Source of the DNA: Puniceibacterium antarcticum
GTDB lineage: Bacteria > Pseudomonadota > Alphaproteobacteria > Rhodobacterales > Rhodobacteraceae
NCBI RefSeq assembly: GCF_002760615.1
Contig: NZ_AWWI01000042.1
Location: forward strand, 52,624 to 116,623
Length of the DNA: 64,000 nt
Direction of reading: 5' to 3'
Made by a program: the position numbers and the translations under genes. Under the pieces are notes generated by a model that saw only the letters and a program-made list of their open reading frames with translations, had not been told where the DNA came from and did no database searches. Numbering within the stretch: the stretch's first letter is position 1; every line of letters begins with the position of its first letter. Below are positions 53,302 through 62,716 of the stretch, piece after piece.

Positions 53302-54048
53302 ATGAATGCGTATCTGACCAATGCCCAGAGTTTCCTGGGACCCACGTTTGCCGAAGCGCTGGATTTCCTCGTTCTTGGCGGCCCATCGATCTGGGCGATT
53401 GCCGCCCTTGCCGTCCTCACACTTGCGCTGATTTTCTGGAAAATCTGGCGGTTCTTTCTGGCAGGCGCCTGGCGGGGCGGACGCCACACATCCCGTGCCA
53501 TCGACCTATGGTCGGCAGGTCTGACCGATCAGGCCGTGCATATGCTGGAACGTCGCCGAAACCCAAGGGCTCGTGTTGCTCTGACGGCAATGAAGGTGCA
53601 GCTTGATCCAACACTGGATCAGATAGGCGCAGAATCGGAAACGCAGCGAGTCGCTAAAAATGAGCTGTCGGGGTTGCGGGGCGGGCTGAAGGCGCTTGAA
53701 CTTTGTTCGACCATTGCTCCACTGCTGGGTCTTCTTGGCACCGTCATGGGGATGATTGGCGCGTTTCAGGCGTTGCAAGATGCCGGTGCGCGTGCGGATC
53801 CTGCTGCTTTGGCAGGTGGCATCTGGGAGGCATTGCTGACCACGGCGGCAGGCATGGCTGTGGCCATTCCTGCTTCGATCGCTCTGACCTGGTTCGAAAG
53901 CGTGGTCGAACGGATTCGCCACAGCATGGAAGACTCTGCAACGCGTATCTTCCTGCGTCCCGTCACAGGTGGAACCGCAGCGGATACTGCGCGGGGCCAA
54001 GACATGTCTATGGCATCCTTCAATTCTGCTCGGGCTGCTGCCGAATGA
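53302..54048 (+). CDS. exbB: ExbB/TolQ-type proton channel subunit
   Basis: A 248-residue inner-membrane protein of the MotA/TolQ/ExbB family, which with ExbD converts the proton gradient into motion of TonB. The C-terminal half carries the canonical CSTIAPLLGLLGTVMGMIGAF and AGGIWEALLTTAAGMAVAIPA. The ATG at 53302 begins a sensible amphipathic N-terminus; the longer frame starts in decayed IS sequence. Its stop overlaps the next gene (ATGA). Confidence 0.93.
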   Translation: MNAYLTNAQSFLGPTFAEALDFLVLGGPSIWAIAALAVLTLALIFWKIWRFFLAGAWRGGRHTSRAIDLWSAGLTDQAVHMLERRRNPRARVALTAMKVQLDPTLDQIGAESETQRVAKNELSGLRGGLKALELCSTIAPLLGLLGTVMGMIGAFQALQDAGARADPAALAGGIWEALLTTAAGMAVAIPASIALTWFESVVERIRHSMEDSATRIFLRPVTGGTAADTARGQDMSMASFNSARAAAE

Positions 54049-54425
54049 GCGTGAGCTTCGGTAACGCTCCTACGCCGCGCCGCCCCAATCTGACCCCGAT
54101 GATCGACGTAGTGTTTCTGCTTCTGGTGTTTTTCATGCTGGCTTCCCGGTTCGGCGGCGAAAGGTCTCTCGGGCTGATAGTGGCGGGGCAGGGCAGCGGG
54201 TATTCTGGTCCGCCGCGTCTGGTCACCATCTACCCCGAGCGGATGACCCTGAACGGGGTGGATGTTACTGCCGAAGACCTGACGTCCGAAATCGGACAAA
54301 TGACCGAGGATCCCGGCGACATCGTAGTTCTGCGCGCAGCGGATGACGCGGCGCTTCAGCGTGTGGTGGATACGCTCGATCTGTTGGGCGCTGCCGGATT
54401 CAACCGCGTCGTTCTGGTGGAATAG
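54045..54425 (+). CDS. exbD: ExbD/TolR-type biopolymer transport protein (first copy)
   Basis: A 126-residue protein with the single N-terminal helix PNLTPMIDVVFLLLVFFMLAS carrying the essential Asp of ExbD (MIDVVF), then a periplasmic domain. It overlaps exbB by ATGA. Confidence 0.93.
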   Translation: MSVSFGNAPTPRRPNLTPMIDVVFLLLVFFMLASRFGGERSLGLIVAGQGSGYSGPPRLVTIYPERMTLNGVDVTAEDLTSEIGQMTEDPGDIVVLRAADDAALQRVVDTLDLLGAAGFNRVVLVE

Positions 54426-54427
54426 TC

Positions 54428-54850
54428 ATGCGCATCGAAAGCAGCCCGCAACGCCAGCGTGGCGAAAATATCCTGCCGATGATCAACGTGGTCTTTCTGC
54501 TTCTAATCTTCTTTCTGATCTCTGCACGTCTGACCGCGCCCGAACCTTTTCCGGTAACGCCACCCAAGTCTGCCGCGCAGGGCGAGCCGGAAGGGGATAT
54601 CGTGTTATTTCTGAGTGCTGACGGGCAGCTTGGCTTTCGCGAGGTTGAAGGCGATGAGCCGGTTATGGCCGCGCTTGCAGAGGCGCGCCAAAACCTTTGC
54701 GCGGCGCTGGATTGCGAAATTACCGACAATAGGCCACCGCTGCAACTCCGCGCCGATGCCGCTGTGCCGGGTGCCGATCTGGCGCGGCTGATGCCTGCCT
54801 TGGGTAGGCTGGGGTTTGGCCGCGTTGATCTGGTGGTGTCGCCGCAGTAA
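54428..54850 (+). CDS. exbD: ExbD/TolR-type biopolymer transport protein (second copy)
   Basis: A 140-residue second ExbD. The helix reads ENILPMINVVFLLLIFFLIS, with Asn in place of the essential Asp seen in the first copy (MIDVVF to MINVVF). So the pair may form a heteromeric channel in which only one subunit carries protons. The periplasmic part has two cysteines. It starts 2 bp after the first copy. Confidence 0.92.
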   Translation: MRIESSPQRQRGENILPMINVVFLLLIFFLISARLTAPEPFPVTPPKSAAQGEPEGDIVLFLSADGQLGFREVEGDEPVMAALAEARQNLCAALDCEITDNRPPLQLRADAAVPGADLARLMPALGRLGFGRVDLVVSPQ

Positions 54851-54877
54851 GCCTGTGAGCGATACTGATGTAAGGAT

Positions 54878-55762
54878 ATGTCCGTGAAACAGTACATCGA
54901 ATTTCTGGTTTTCACTCTGGTCGCGGTCGGGGTGCTGATGCTTGGTTTTTCCGTCTCTCCGCCCGAAGACGCCGCCGCCTCTGCTGGGGTCGGTGGAGAA
55001 GACCTTGTGACCATGGAAGCATCAAGTGCCAGCGTTGAAACCATGGTCGAGGAATGGCTGAAGCCGCCCGACGTTTCCGAGCCTGCGGATATGCCGGAGA
55101 TCACGCAAGAGGTTCCGGACATGACGCCGCCCACGATGACTGCGCCACGCGATGCATCAAAAAGGCCAACAGCCCCGGCCATGTCACTCCCGCAAGCGCC
55201 GAGCCTGCCGGATGCCGCTCTGGCCGAACTTCCGCCGCCGCCACCTGAACCAGAAAGCTCCGAACCAGAGATCGCGCCGGAAAGCTCGGAACGCCCGCAG
55301 TTGCGACCCGAACGGCCGGTTCAGCAGCAACCAGAGCCGGCCCCCCGGAAGGAAATAGCCAAGACCGCCAGCAAGGCCTCTGCTGACAGCGCGGGCCAGC
55401 GTGCAGCTGGCACCGGTGGGGGTGCGCAGGCTGGACAGGCTCGCTCAGGTCAGAGCGCCACTTCCAGTGCGGCAGAGCAGAACAGCCTAAAGGCATCTTG
55501 GGGGGCTGCCATCCGCACACGCGTGGAGCGCCGTAAACGCTATCCCAGCAGGGCTGGGCGGGCATCGGGCACGGTTGAGTTGTGGTTGAAAGTCACAAGT
55601 TCCGGTGCGCTTGCAGGGGTCGGCGTGTCGCGTTCCTCGGGCAACAGCTTACTGGATCAGGCCGCAGTCAGCGCGGTTCAGAATGCCAGCATGCCAGCCG
55701 CGCCACGCGGCCTGACACCGGGAACACATGCCTTTTCCTTGCCGATCCGGTTTTCCCGATAA
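54878..55762 (+). CDS. tonB: energy transducer TonB
   Basis: A 294-residue TonB. An N-terminal helix (YIEFLVFTLVAVGVLMLGFSV) anchors it, a long Pro/Glu/Ala-rich linker spans the periplasm, and the C-terminal domain from about residue 205 contains RVERRKRYPSRAG, GTVELWLKV and SSGNSLLDQAAVSAVQ, the TonB C-terminal signature. It transfers energy to the receptor encoded nearby. Confidence 0.93.
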   Translation: MSVKQYIEFLVFTLVAVGVLMLGFSVSPPEDAAASAGVGGEDLVTMEASSASVETMVEEWLKPPDVSEPADMPEITQEVPDMTPPTMTAPRDASKRPTAPAMSLPQAPSLPDAALAELPPPPPEPESSEPEIAPESSERPQLRPERPVQQQPEPAPRKEIAKTASKASADSAGQRAAGTGGGAQAGQARSGQSATSSAAEQNSLKASWGAAIRTRVERRKRYPSRAGRASGTVELWLKVTSSGALAGVGVSRSSGNSLLDQAAVSAVQNASMPAAPRGLTPGTHAFSLPIRFSR

Positions 55763-55811
55763 GGTCTGGTTCCGGGCTAAAACAGCGTGCATGGCCCGAA
55801 ATAGCAACCTA

Positions 55812-55852
55812 GGCCATGCGGCCTGAAGCCATGTGATTGAAGCCGCATGGCC
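55812..55852. terminator. long perfect hairpin between tonB and the ABC exporter
   Basis: GGCCATGCGGC and GCCGCATGGCC form a perfect 11-bp stem around a 19-base loop, 50 bp after tonB. It may end the exb-tonB transcript or act as an attenuator before the ABC gene 90 bp on. There is no T-run. Confidence 0.6.
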
Positions 55853-55942
55853 GCTTCGCCGTTCGCGAGGAAGACTGATATACCCCAGGCAGACTACTTC
55901 GGCGTTTACCTAAGCAGTCTGCCGCTTTTTGGAGCCTTGCCG

Positions 55943-57646
55943 ATGCTGCGTCAGTTCTACGAATATTACCGCCCCTGGACCGCCTTGTTCTGGCTCGACT
56001 TCGGCTGCGCCGTTCTGTCCGGCCTGCTTGAGCTTGCCTTTCCCCTTGCGATCATGGGCTTTATCGACGTGCTGCTGCCTCGCGGTGATCTGACGCTGAC
56101 CGTCGTCGCGGCAGTGGGGCTTATGCTGATCTATCTGATCAACACCGGGCTGATGGCCATCGTCATCTACTGGGGCCACAAGCTGGGCATCAACATCGAA
56201 ACCGAAATGCGCCGCCGCGCCTTTGAACATCTGCAAAAGATGTCGTTTGCCTTTTTCGACAAGGTACGTACAGGCAAGCTGGTGGCCCGCGTCACCCGTG
56301 ATCTGGAAGAGATCGGCGAGGTCGCGCATCACGGCCCCGAAGATCTGTTCATCGCCGTGATGACCTTTGTCGGGGCGTTTCTGCTGATGCTGACGATCAA
56401 CGTGCAGCTTGCGCTGATCACGGCGGTGATCGTCCCCGCCTCTATCGCGATTGTGGCTGTCTACGGCGGGCGCATGACACGGGCCTGGCAGGCGATCTAT
56501 GCCCGTGTTGCCGATTTCAACGTCCGGCTCGAGGAAAACGTCGGCGGCATGCGCGTCGTGCAGGCCTTTGCCAATGAGGATCACGAAAAGACACTGTTTG
56601 CCGCCGACAACGCCCGCTACCGCGATACCAAGCTTGAGGCCTATCGCGCCATGGCCGCCTCGGCCTCGCTGAACTACATGGGGATGCGGTTCATTCAGGT
56701 GGTTGTCATGGTGGCGGGCGCGCTGTTCGTCCTGCGCGAGGATCTGAGCACTGGTGGATTCGTCGCCTTCCTGCTGCTGGTCGGCGTGTTCTTCCGTCCC
56801 ATCGACAAGATCGCGGCGGTGATCGAACTCTACCCACGCGGCATCGCCGGGTTCCGCCGGTATCAGGAGCTTCTCGCCACCCAGCCCGACATTGCCGATC
56901 ATCCGGATGCCATCTCCGCACCGGACCTCAAGGGCGATGTCAGCTTTCGCGCGGTCAATTTCGCCTATGACACCGGCGCGCCGGTTCTGCAGGACATCTC
57001 GCTTGAGGTGCGGGCGGGCGAGACGATGGCCTTTGTCGGTCAGTCGGGGGCGGGCAAGACCTCGCTTCTGGCACTGGTGCCGCGCTTCTATGCGCCGCGC
57101 TCCGGTCAGATCACCATCGACGGCATAGATATCGCCGACATGACCCTGCGCTCTCTTCGCCAGCAGATCGGCATCGTCAGCCAGGATGTGTTCCTGTTCG
57201 GCGGCACCCTACGCGAGAACATCGCCTATGGTCGGCTTACCGCGACCGAGGATGAAATCCTGCATGCGGCGGCGCAGGCGCAGCTTGACGGGATGATTGC
57301 AGGTCTGCCGCTGGGGCTTGATACAGTTGTGGGCGAACGCGGCGTGACCCTGTCGGGCGGCCAGAAACAGCGCGTCGCCATCGCCCGCGCCTTTCTCAAG
57401 AACCCGCCGATCCTGATCCTGGACGAGGCGACGTCGGCGCTGGATTCCGAAACCGAGCGTCTGATCCAGAGCGCGCTTGAGGCGCTGTCAAAGGGGCGCA
57501 CCACCCTGGTGATTGCCCACCGCCTCGGCACGATCCGCAACGCAGACCGCATCGCCGTGATGGAGGCAGGCCGGATCGTCGAAATCGGCAGCCATGCCGA
57601 TCTGGCGGCGGCCAAGGGTCAGTATGCCCGCCTGAGCGCTGCCTGA
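55943..57646 (+). CDS. ABC exporter half-transporter (membrane domain + ATPase)
   Basis: A 567-residue fused exporter of the MsbA/IrtA-like type. The membrane domain (residues 1-300) has FEHLQKMSFAFFDKVRTGKLVARVTRDLEEI, a standard exporter coupling region. The ATPase has Walker A GQSGAGKTS, signature LSGGQKQR, Walker B ILILDEATSALD. The ATG at 55943 has GGAG 8 bases upstream; the frame extends 32 residues further without a site. Its place between tonB and a siderophore receptor suggests a siderophore- or iron-related exporter or flippase, but lipid or peptide export is possible. Confidence 0.9.
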   Translation: MLRQFYEYYRPWTALFWLDFGCAVLSGLLELAFPLAIMGFIDVLLPRGDLTLTVVAAVGLMLIYLINTGLMAIVIYWGHKLGINIETEMRRRAFEHLQKMSFAFFDKVRTGKLVARVTRDLEEIGEVAHHGPEDLFIAVMTFVGAFLLMLTINVQLALITAVIVPASIAIVAVYGGRMTRAWQAIYARVADFNVRLEENVGGMRVVQAFANEDHEKTLFAADNARYRDTKLEAYRAMAASASLNYMGMRFIQVVVMVAGALFVLREDLSTGGFVAFLLLVGVFFRPIDKIAAVIELYPRGIAGFRRYQELLATQPDIADHPDAISAPDLKGDVSFRAVNFAYDTGAPVLQDISLEVRAGETMAFVGQSGAGKTSLLALVPRFYAPRSGQITIDGIDIADMTLRSLRQQIGIVSQDVFLFGGTLRENIAYGRLTATEDEILHAAAQAQLDGMIAGLPLGLDTVVGERGVTLSGGQKQRVAIARAFLKNPPILILDEATSALDSETERLIQSALEALSKGRTTLVIAHRLGTIRNADRIAVMEAGRIVEIGSHADLAAAKGQYARLSAA

Positions 57647-57655
57647 AACGCAAAA

Positions 57656-57678
57656 GGGCCACCCGATCCAGGTGGCCC
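57656..57678. terminator. bidirectional terminator
   Basis: GGGCCACC and GGTGGCCC form an 8-bp stem with a 7-base loop between the convergent ABC exporter and receptor genes. AAAA precedes the stem (a T-run for the minus strand), so it should end the receptor transcript especially well. Confidence 0.8.
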
Positions 57679-57698
57679 AACCTGCTGTTTTCCTAAGT

Positions 57699-59861
57699 TC
57701 AGAACCGCGACGTAAGCGAGACGCTGATTTCCCGGCCCGAGCCATAAGAGCACAAGAGCAGACCGTCGCAGGTCGTGACATTGCGTTCGTCGGTCAGGTT
57801 GGTGACGCTCAGAGTGCCTTCCATTCCCTTGCCGAACGCATAGCTTGCCGTCATGTCATAAGCGGTCGAGCTGGGGACTTTGTATTTGTTTGCCGTGTCG
57901 GCCCAGCTTTCGCCGCGATGACGCGCCCCCAGACCCATCGACAACCCCTCCAGAGCCCCCGAAAATGCATAACGTGCAAAAAGCGACAGTTCGTGTTCCG
58001 GGTTCAGTGTCGGTTCCTTGCCCTCAAGGGCGGCATTCTTGTCCCTGGTGATTTCCATGTCCAGCAGGGTCGCCGCACCCGCCATCGTAAGGCCATTGCC
58101 AAAATCATATTGGCCTTCAAGCTCGAACCCGCGCGAGCGGACCTCGCCCAGCTGTGAGCGGTTCGGCGCCATGCCGGTTGTCACATTCTGCTGTTCGATC
58201 TGGAACGCCGCCGCCGATAGGCGGAAATTGCTGTCCTGAGGAGCCCATTTGACGCCCAATTCAACCTGATGTCCGGTCTCTGGCTTGGTTACGCCGGTCG
58301 ACGGCGGCGACACCAACGGATTGAAAAAGCTTGAGAACGACGCATAAGGCGTAAGTCCCCCGGCGGTTTCATAGGCCAGCCCCACCCGGTACGACGTTTC
58401 GCTGTCGTCCCGCTCAAAGGCGTTGGTGCCCTCCTGTTCGGTCCAGACAAAATCATGCCGCAGGTTAAGCGTGCCGATCCAGCCACCGCCCCAGCGCATC
58501 TGATCCTGAAAATACAGACCAACCTGGCTTTGCGTGGTGGTGATATCGTTATAGGGCGGCTCTGCATACGCTATGCTGGGGTCAGACGGGTTTTTCACGG
58601 AATTCGGCGTGCCAAGACCAACGGTCAGGGTCTCGTCCAGCCAGAAATACCGCGCATCCAGCCCGACCATGACATCATGCGTCACAGCCCCGCTGTTCAG
58701 CGTCCCGTAAAAGCGCAGATCGGTCTGGGCGGTGCGCACACGCGCATCGGATGTAAAGGCGGCCATGCGCAATGTGCCTTCGTCATCGTTTGGCTTTGCG
58801 GTGCCATCCGCATAGATGCTCCCGTTCAGATAGCCCGAAGGATAGTAATACCGTTCGTCAAGGTCAGCCGCGCTGACACGCCCGATCCCCTCAAAGGTAA
58901 AGCCATTGGCCAGCTCGCGCTTTACGATGGCACTGGCATAGATCTGCCTGCGCGAATACTTGTCCCAGTCGGAATCGGAAAAATTGGCATCCGGGTCGAT
59001 ATAGCCGAATTCCTCTGTCTTCTTGACCGTGCCGTAATAGGGTAGAAAGTTGCTGCCGTTGTGCTGCTCTTCGGCGGCGTGGATATTGGCCAGCAGCGTG
59101 ATTTCCGTGCCGCCATCGGTGGTGAACTTGAACGACGGTGCCAGCGTGCCGCGCAGTCCGTGGTTGAAATCGTCGTATTTGTCGCCGCCTTCCAGACGCC
59201 CGGTCACACGGTAGGACCGCCCGTTGCCCAGATCGTCGCCCATGTCGAACTCAAGCCATCCGGCCGAGGCATCGTTGGCACCGATCGTCACTTCGCGGAT
59301 CCGCTCACCCGGGCGCTTTGAGACATAGTTGAGAATGCCGCCGGGGTTCGAGCCGCCATACAGCGCCGAAGACGGCCCGCGCAGAACCTCGATCCGCTCC
59401 AGCGTGTAGGGGTCGATGAAGAACGAGCCAAAGGAAATCGCGAGGTTCTGCGCATTGTCCAGATAGGTGCCGTTCTGGTTCGCCTTGAACCCCCGAATGC
59501 GCATCCAGTCATAATCTTCGTCATCGCCGTAAACATCCGCCGAAACGCCCGCAGTATAACGCAGCGCCTCGCTGACGCGGTGGGCCTTGAACCGGTCGAT
59601 CTCGTCGCGGCCCAGAACCGACACGGATTGCGGGATCCGGTTCAGCTCCAGCGGCATCTTGGAGCCGGTGGTGGTGGTCGGGTTTCGTGCCCCATCCACG
59701 GGGCCAGTGGCGTCATCAGCGGAGTCGACGACGATCAGCTGCAGCGCAAAGGGATCATCAATCGCCTGTGCCATCGCGCCAGACGCGACTGTCATCATCA
59801 GGAGAGTCATAAGGCTCATCGACCCGGGGGGGGCGACGCGGGGTCTTGCAAGATTTGTCAT
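57699..59861 (-). CDS. TonB-dependent siderophore receptor
   Basis: A 720-residue outer-membrane receptor. A leader (residues about 14-32, LMTLLMMTVASGAMAQA) is followed by a plug domain with NRIPQSVSVLGRDEI, LRYTAGVSADVYGDDEDYDWMRIRGF and IEVLRGPSSALYGGSNPGGILNYVSKRP, the siderophore-receptor form. The barrel ends GREISVSLTSRF with the terminal Phe that outer-membrane proteins need. TonB pulls on it to release the ferric siderophore into the periplasm. Ligand type unknown, though FhuA/FoxA-like hydroxamate receptors are the nearest pattern. Confidence 0.94.
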   Translation of the reverse strand: MTNLARPRVAPPGSMSLMTLLMMTVASGAMAQAIDDPFALQLIVVDSADDATGPVDGARNPTTTTGSKMPLELNRIPQSVSVLGRDEIDRFKAHRVSEALRYTAGVSADVYGDDEDYDWMRIRGFKANQNGTYLDNAQNLAISFGSFFIDPYTLERIEVLRGPSSALYGGSNPGGILNYVSKRPGERIREVTIGANDASAGWLEFDMGDDLGNGRSYRVTGRLEGGDKYDDFNHGLRGTLAPSFKFTTDGGTEITLLANIHAAEEQHNGSNFLPYYGTVKKTEEFGYIDPDANFSDSDWDKYSRRQIYASAIVKRELANGFTFEGIGRVSAADLDERYYYPSGYLNGSIYADGTAKPNDDEGTLRMAAFTSDARVRTAQTDLRFYGTLNSGAVTHDVMVGLDARYFWLDETLTVGLGTPNSVKNPSDPSIAYAEPPYNDITTTQSQVGLYFQDQMRWGGGWIGTLNLRHDFVWTEQEGTNAFERDDSETSYRVGLAYETAGGLTPYASFSSFFNPLVSPPSTGVTKPETGHQVELGVKWAPQDSNFRLSAAAFQIEQQNVTTGMAPNRSQLGEVRSRGFELEGQYDFGNGLTMAGAATLLDMEITRDKNAALEGKEPTLNPEHELSLFARYAFSGALEGLSMGLGARHRGESWADTANKYKVPSSTAYDMTASYAFGKGMEGTLSVTNLTDERNVTTCDGLLLCSYGSGREISVSLTSRF

Positions 59862-59913
59862 GGCGTCCTTTTTGGCGCGACCAAATTGGCCGCCTGAATG
59901 GGAATAAAATGTC

Positions 59914-59928
59914 TGATAGAAATAGTCA
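59914..59928. promoter_or_regulatory. candidate iron-responsive box upstream of the receptor
   Basis: TGATAGAAATAGTCA has TGA-N9-TCA symmetry and lies 53 bp before the receptor start. TGA-N9-TCA has been proposed as the Iron-Rhodo-box of Rhodobacterales iron genes. The motif is short, so chance occurrence is possible. Confidence 0.4.
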
Positions 59929-60795
59929 GGTAGCTATGTCTTGTATATTTTCGCCGACCTCTGCAAGCCTGTGCCGTTTTATCCAAAAGCTGGGCGTCTG
60001 GCCGGCGACGGCCTTGAACATGCGGTTGAAATGGGCCTGATCGGCAAAGCCGGTCGCATCCGCGACCTCAACAAAGGGAGTATCCCGAAGCATCAGGGTC
60101 TTGGCGTGCTCGATCTTGATCTCCATCACCCATTGATGCGGTGAAACACCCAGAAACTTACGGAACTTCCTGCCAAAGCCGCTGCGCGACATTCCCGACA
60201 GCGTCGCCAGACTCTCAATCGAAATCCGCTGATCCATGTTCTGCTGTATGTATGTTGCAAGCTTTGGAAAATGTGCTTGCGATGGGTCAGTGGCCGTTCG
60301 CGCGAGATGAAAGAATTCCAATATCAGCGCTTCTGCCAGATGTTCGGTGTGATGTTGGGGCCTCTGCGGATTGACGGCCTCTTGTGTCAAAACTTCGGCC
60401 AGTCCGGCGAGTGTGCCAGCGCCGGTCAGAAAAAGCGGACGCTTTAGCGGCATGTCCGGTGCAACGATCTCTGAAAGGCGCTGCTGTGACAGATGAATGT
60501 CGAGGTGGCGCAATGGACCGGGGCGCTCCAGCTTGCCCCAGAACTCTACCCCGCCCGGAACATAACCGCAGGCGCACTTTTGCGGCAAGGCCGTCCTGTC
60601 CGCCGTGACGGACATATACCGGTTGTCCAGAAGAATGACGATCATTGGGTTGAGCGAGAGATATCTCCCTCCTGCGCTGGCCCGGCCGCGCATCTGCCAA
60701 TAATTAAGCCTCATTTGCTCGAATGTCAGCCCCCGAAGATCGCTAAGCGGCTCGTAGCCCTGCACCGAGGTGATCATTCTTGGATGAAATGACAC
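59926..60795 (-). CDS. AraC-family transcriptional regulator
   Basis: A 289-residue regulator. The C-terminal double helix-turn-helix (RISIESLATLSGMSRSGFGRKFRKFLGVSPHQWVME ... VADATGFADQAHFNRMFKAVAGQTPSFW) is standard. The N-terminal part could bind a ferric siderophore, as in PchR-type activators. It lies directly upstream of the receptor gene on the same strand and probably activates it. Confidence 0.9.
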   Translation of the reverse strand: MSFHPRMITSVQGYEPLSDLRGLTFEQMRLNYWQMRGRASAGGRYLSLNPMIVILLDNRYMSVTADRTALPQKCACGYVPGGVEFWGKLERPGPLRHLDIHLSQQRLSEIVAPDMPLKRPLFLTGAGTLAGLAEVLTQEAVNPQRPQHHTEHLAEALILEFFHLARTATDPSQAHFPKLATYIQQNMDQRISIESLATLSGMSRSGFGRKFRKFLGVSPHQWVMEIKIEHAKTLMLRDTPFVEVADATGFADQAHFNRMFKAVAGQTPSFWIKRHRLAEVGENIQDIAT

Positions 60796-60888
60796 TTATC
60801 CCGCCCTCGTGTTTCCTTCGTGCGATGGATGTTCCGGCAGGCCGCCCGGGCAGATGTTTGCGCGCAGCCGTCCGGATCAAAACCGCCA

Positions 60889-61920
60889 TCAGCGTACCCA
60901 ATATCCCGAAAAATAGGACTCATCGCTGCGCAAGCCGAATTCGTCGCGAAACCGGGTCTTGGCCAGGCGCACCAGTGTACGTTCGGCTGCGACCCAGACA
61001 TACCGGCTGTTTTCGGGCGGGATGGCTTCGCTCAGCTGGTCCCAGAGCGTCTCTCCCTTGTTGCGTATAACCCAGGTTACGGACAATGAGGTCGGGGCGA
61101 CAAGAGGACTGCAATCCGTCTCGTCTTCGACCTCAATGTAGGCCTGTCCGCGTCGTGCGGGATCGGAACTCTGCAGAATACGGCGGATCGCTGGAAGGGC
61201 AGTCTCGTCACCCGCGATCAGCAGATTTTCCCCCGGGGGGAAGTCCCCGCCGCCGGGCCCCATGATGCCGACAAGGTCTCCAACCCTGGCAGTGCGAACC
61301 CAGTCGGTTGTTCTGCTGCCGTCATGTTCGAATATGTCAAAGCTAAATCTGCCAAGTTCGGGTACAAAATCGACAAAGGTGTAGACCGAGCGATGCAGCT
61401 TGTCCTCTCCATCCGGCCAGATCGTGCGCCCGTTGTCATCAAGCTGCGGCCACACCGGACGGCGCCCGCCCGGTGGGATCAGCAGCGAAAAATGCATCCC
61501 CGGACCCTGCGCCAGCGCAGGCGTGTCGGCACAGTCCAGCACGACCCGCAGAAACTGCCGAACCACCCGCGACACCGACACGACCTCGCCGTGATACAGG
61601 TTCGGCGGCGCACCGTTGCGGGCCACATTACCGCTCCAGCGCAGGGTTTCGGACAGGCCGGGCTGAACATGGTCTATCAGGTACAGGAAACTTTCGCGCG
61701 CCTGATGCAGGCTCAGACCGCTCTCTGCCTTGATCGACACGGAAAACCCGCGCGGATCCCGCTCGAAACGATAGCTGGCTTGCGGCAGGCTCAGCGCAAG
61801 ACTGTCCTCGCTCACATTCACCGGCACATCGAATTCCTTGAGATGCTCAAGACAATGGGTCAGAAAATTCTCGGACAGGGCCCCGTCATAGCGGGCCGCA
61901 GACTGTCTGGAATAGCTCAT
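60889..61920 (-). CDS. siderophore-interacting protein (FAD-linked ferric reductase)
   Basis: A 343-residue SIP-family protein of the ViuB/YqjH type, which reduces the ferric siderophore in the cytoplasm to free Fe(II). A variable N-terminal region is followed by a FAD-binding domain (RVVRQFLRVVLDCAD; GMHFSLLIPPGGRRPVWP) and an NAD(P)H-type domain (GDLVGIMGPGGGDFPPGENLLIAGDETALPAI), ending SYFSGYWVRG-like SYFSGYWVR. The ATG at 61920 has AGGAAAG upstream. It lies 26 bp from the ATPase gene. Confidence 0.92.
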   Translation of the reverse strand: MSYSRQSAARYDGALSENFLTHCLEHLKEFDVPVNVSEDSLALSLPQASYRFERDPRGFSVSIKAESGLSLHQARESFLYLIDHVQPGLSETLRWSGNVARNGAPPNLYHGEVVSVSRVVRQFLRVVLDCADTPALAQGPGMHFSLLIPPGGRRPVWPQLDDNGRTIWPDGEDKLHRSVYTFVDFVPELGRFSFDIFEHDGSRTTDWVRTARVGDLVGIMGPGGGDFPPGENLLIAGDETALPAIRRILQSSDPARRGQAYIEVEDETDCSPLVAPTSLSVTWVIRNKGETLWDQLSEAIPPENSRYVWVAAERTLVRLAKTRFRDEFGLRSDESYFSGYWVR

Positions 61921-61945
61921 GGGTGCGTCTTTCCTGAAGGGCGGT

Positions 61946-62716
61946 TCATAGGGGGATGACCATGGGTGAGCCTGCAACCGGGTCTGCCGCAATCTGCGCC
62001 CTCAGCCCGAATGCCGTCATCAGCCTGTCGGGGGTCAGCACCTCTTGCGGGTTGCCGGTCGCGACCAGACCATCCGGCCCGAGCAGGACAAGAGTGTCCG
62101 AAAACCGCGCCGCAAGGTTCAGGTCATGCAGGACCGAGATCACAGTCAGGCCGGTGTCACGGTTGCGCTGCCGCAAGAGCGTCAGCACATCCATCTGATG
62201 CACAAGGTCCAGAAAGGTCGTGGGTTCATCCAGCAGCAACACCTGCGCCTGCTGCGCCAGAACAAGCGCAATCCACGCCCTCTGACGCTGGCCGCCCGAC
62301 AGCTCGTCCAAGGGACGGTCAGCCAGATCCAGCAGCGCGACCGCTGCCAGCGCCTCGGTGCAGGCAGCAGCGTCCCTGTCGTTCCACGGTGCCAGAAAGC
62401 CGCGCCAGGGCGTGCGGCCGCGTTTGACCAGATCACCGACGGTGATGCCGTCCGGGGCAAGGGGGGATTGCGGCAGAATCGCCATTTCCCGTGCCAGCGC
62501 ACGGCTGGGCAGGGCATGTATGTTGCGCCCGTCCAGCGTCACCTGACCGCTGCGCGGCGCGATCAGCCGCGCCAGTGCCCGCAACAGGGTGGATTTGCCA
62601 CAGCCATTGGGGCCAAGGATGGTGGTCATCCCGCCCCGGGGCAGATCCAGATCCAGCGCGTCGATCACGCGGCGGTCGCGGTATCCAAGCGTCAGCGCTT
62701 CGGCTCTCAGGCTCAC
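61946..62716 (-). CDS. iron-siderophore ABC transporter ATP-binding protein (FepC-like)
   Basis: A 256-residue ATPase. Walker A is GPNGCGKST, the signature LSGGQRQRAWIALVLAQ, and Walker B VLLLDEPTTFLDLVHQ, the FepC/FhuC form. It overlaps the upstream permease gene (ATGA). Confidence 0.95.
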   Translation of the reverse strand: MSLRAEALTLGYRDRRVIDALDLDLPRGGMTTILGPNGCGKSTLLRALARLIAPRSGQVTLDGRNIHALPSRALAREMAILPQSPLAPDGITVGDLVKRGRTPWRGFLAPWNDRDAAACTEALAAVALLDLADRPLDELSGGQRQRAWIALVLAQQAQVLLLDEPTTFLDLVHQMDVLTLLRQRNRDTGLTVISVLHDLNLAARFSDTLVLLGPDGLVATGNPQEVLTPDRLMTAFGLRAQIAADPVAGSPMVIPL

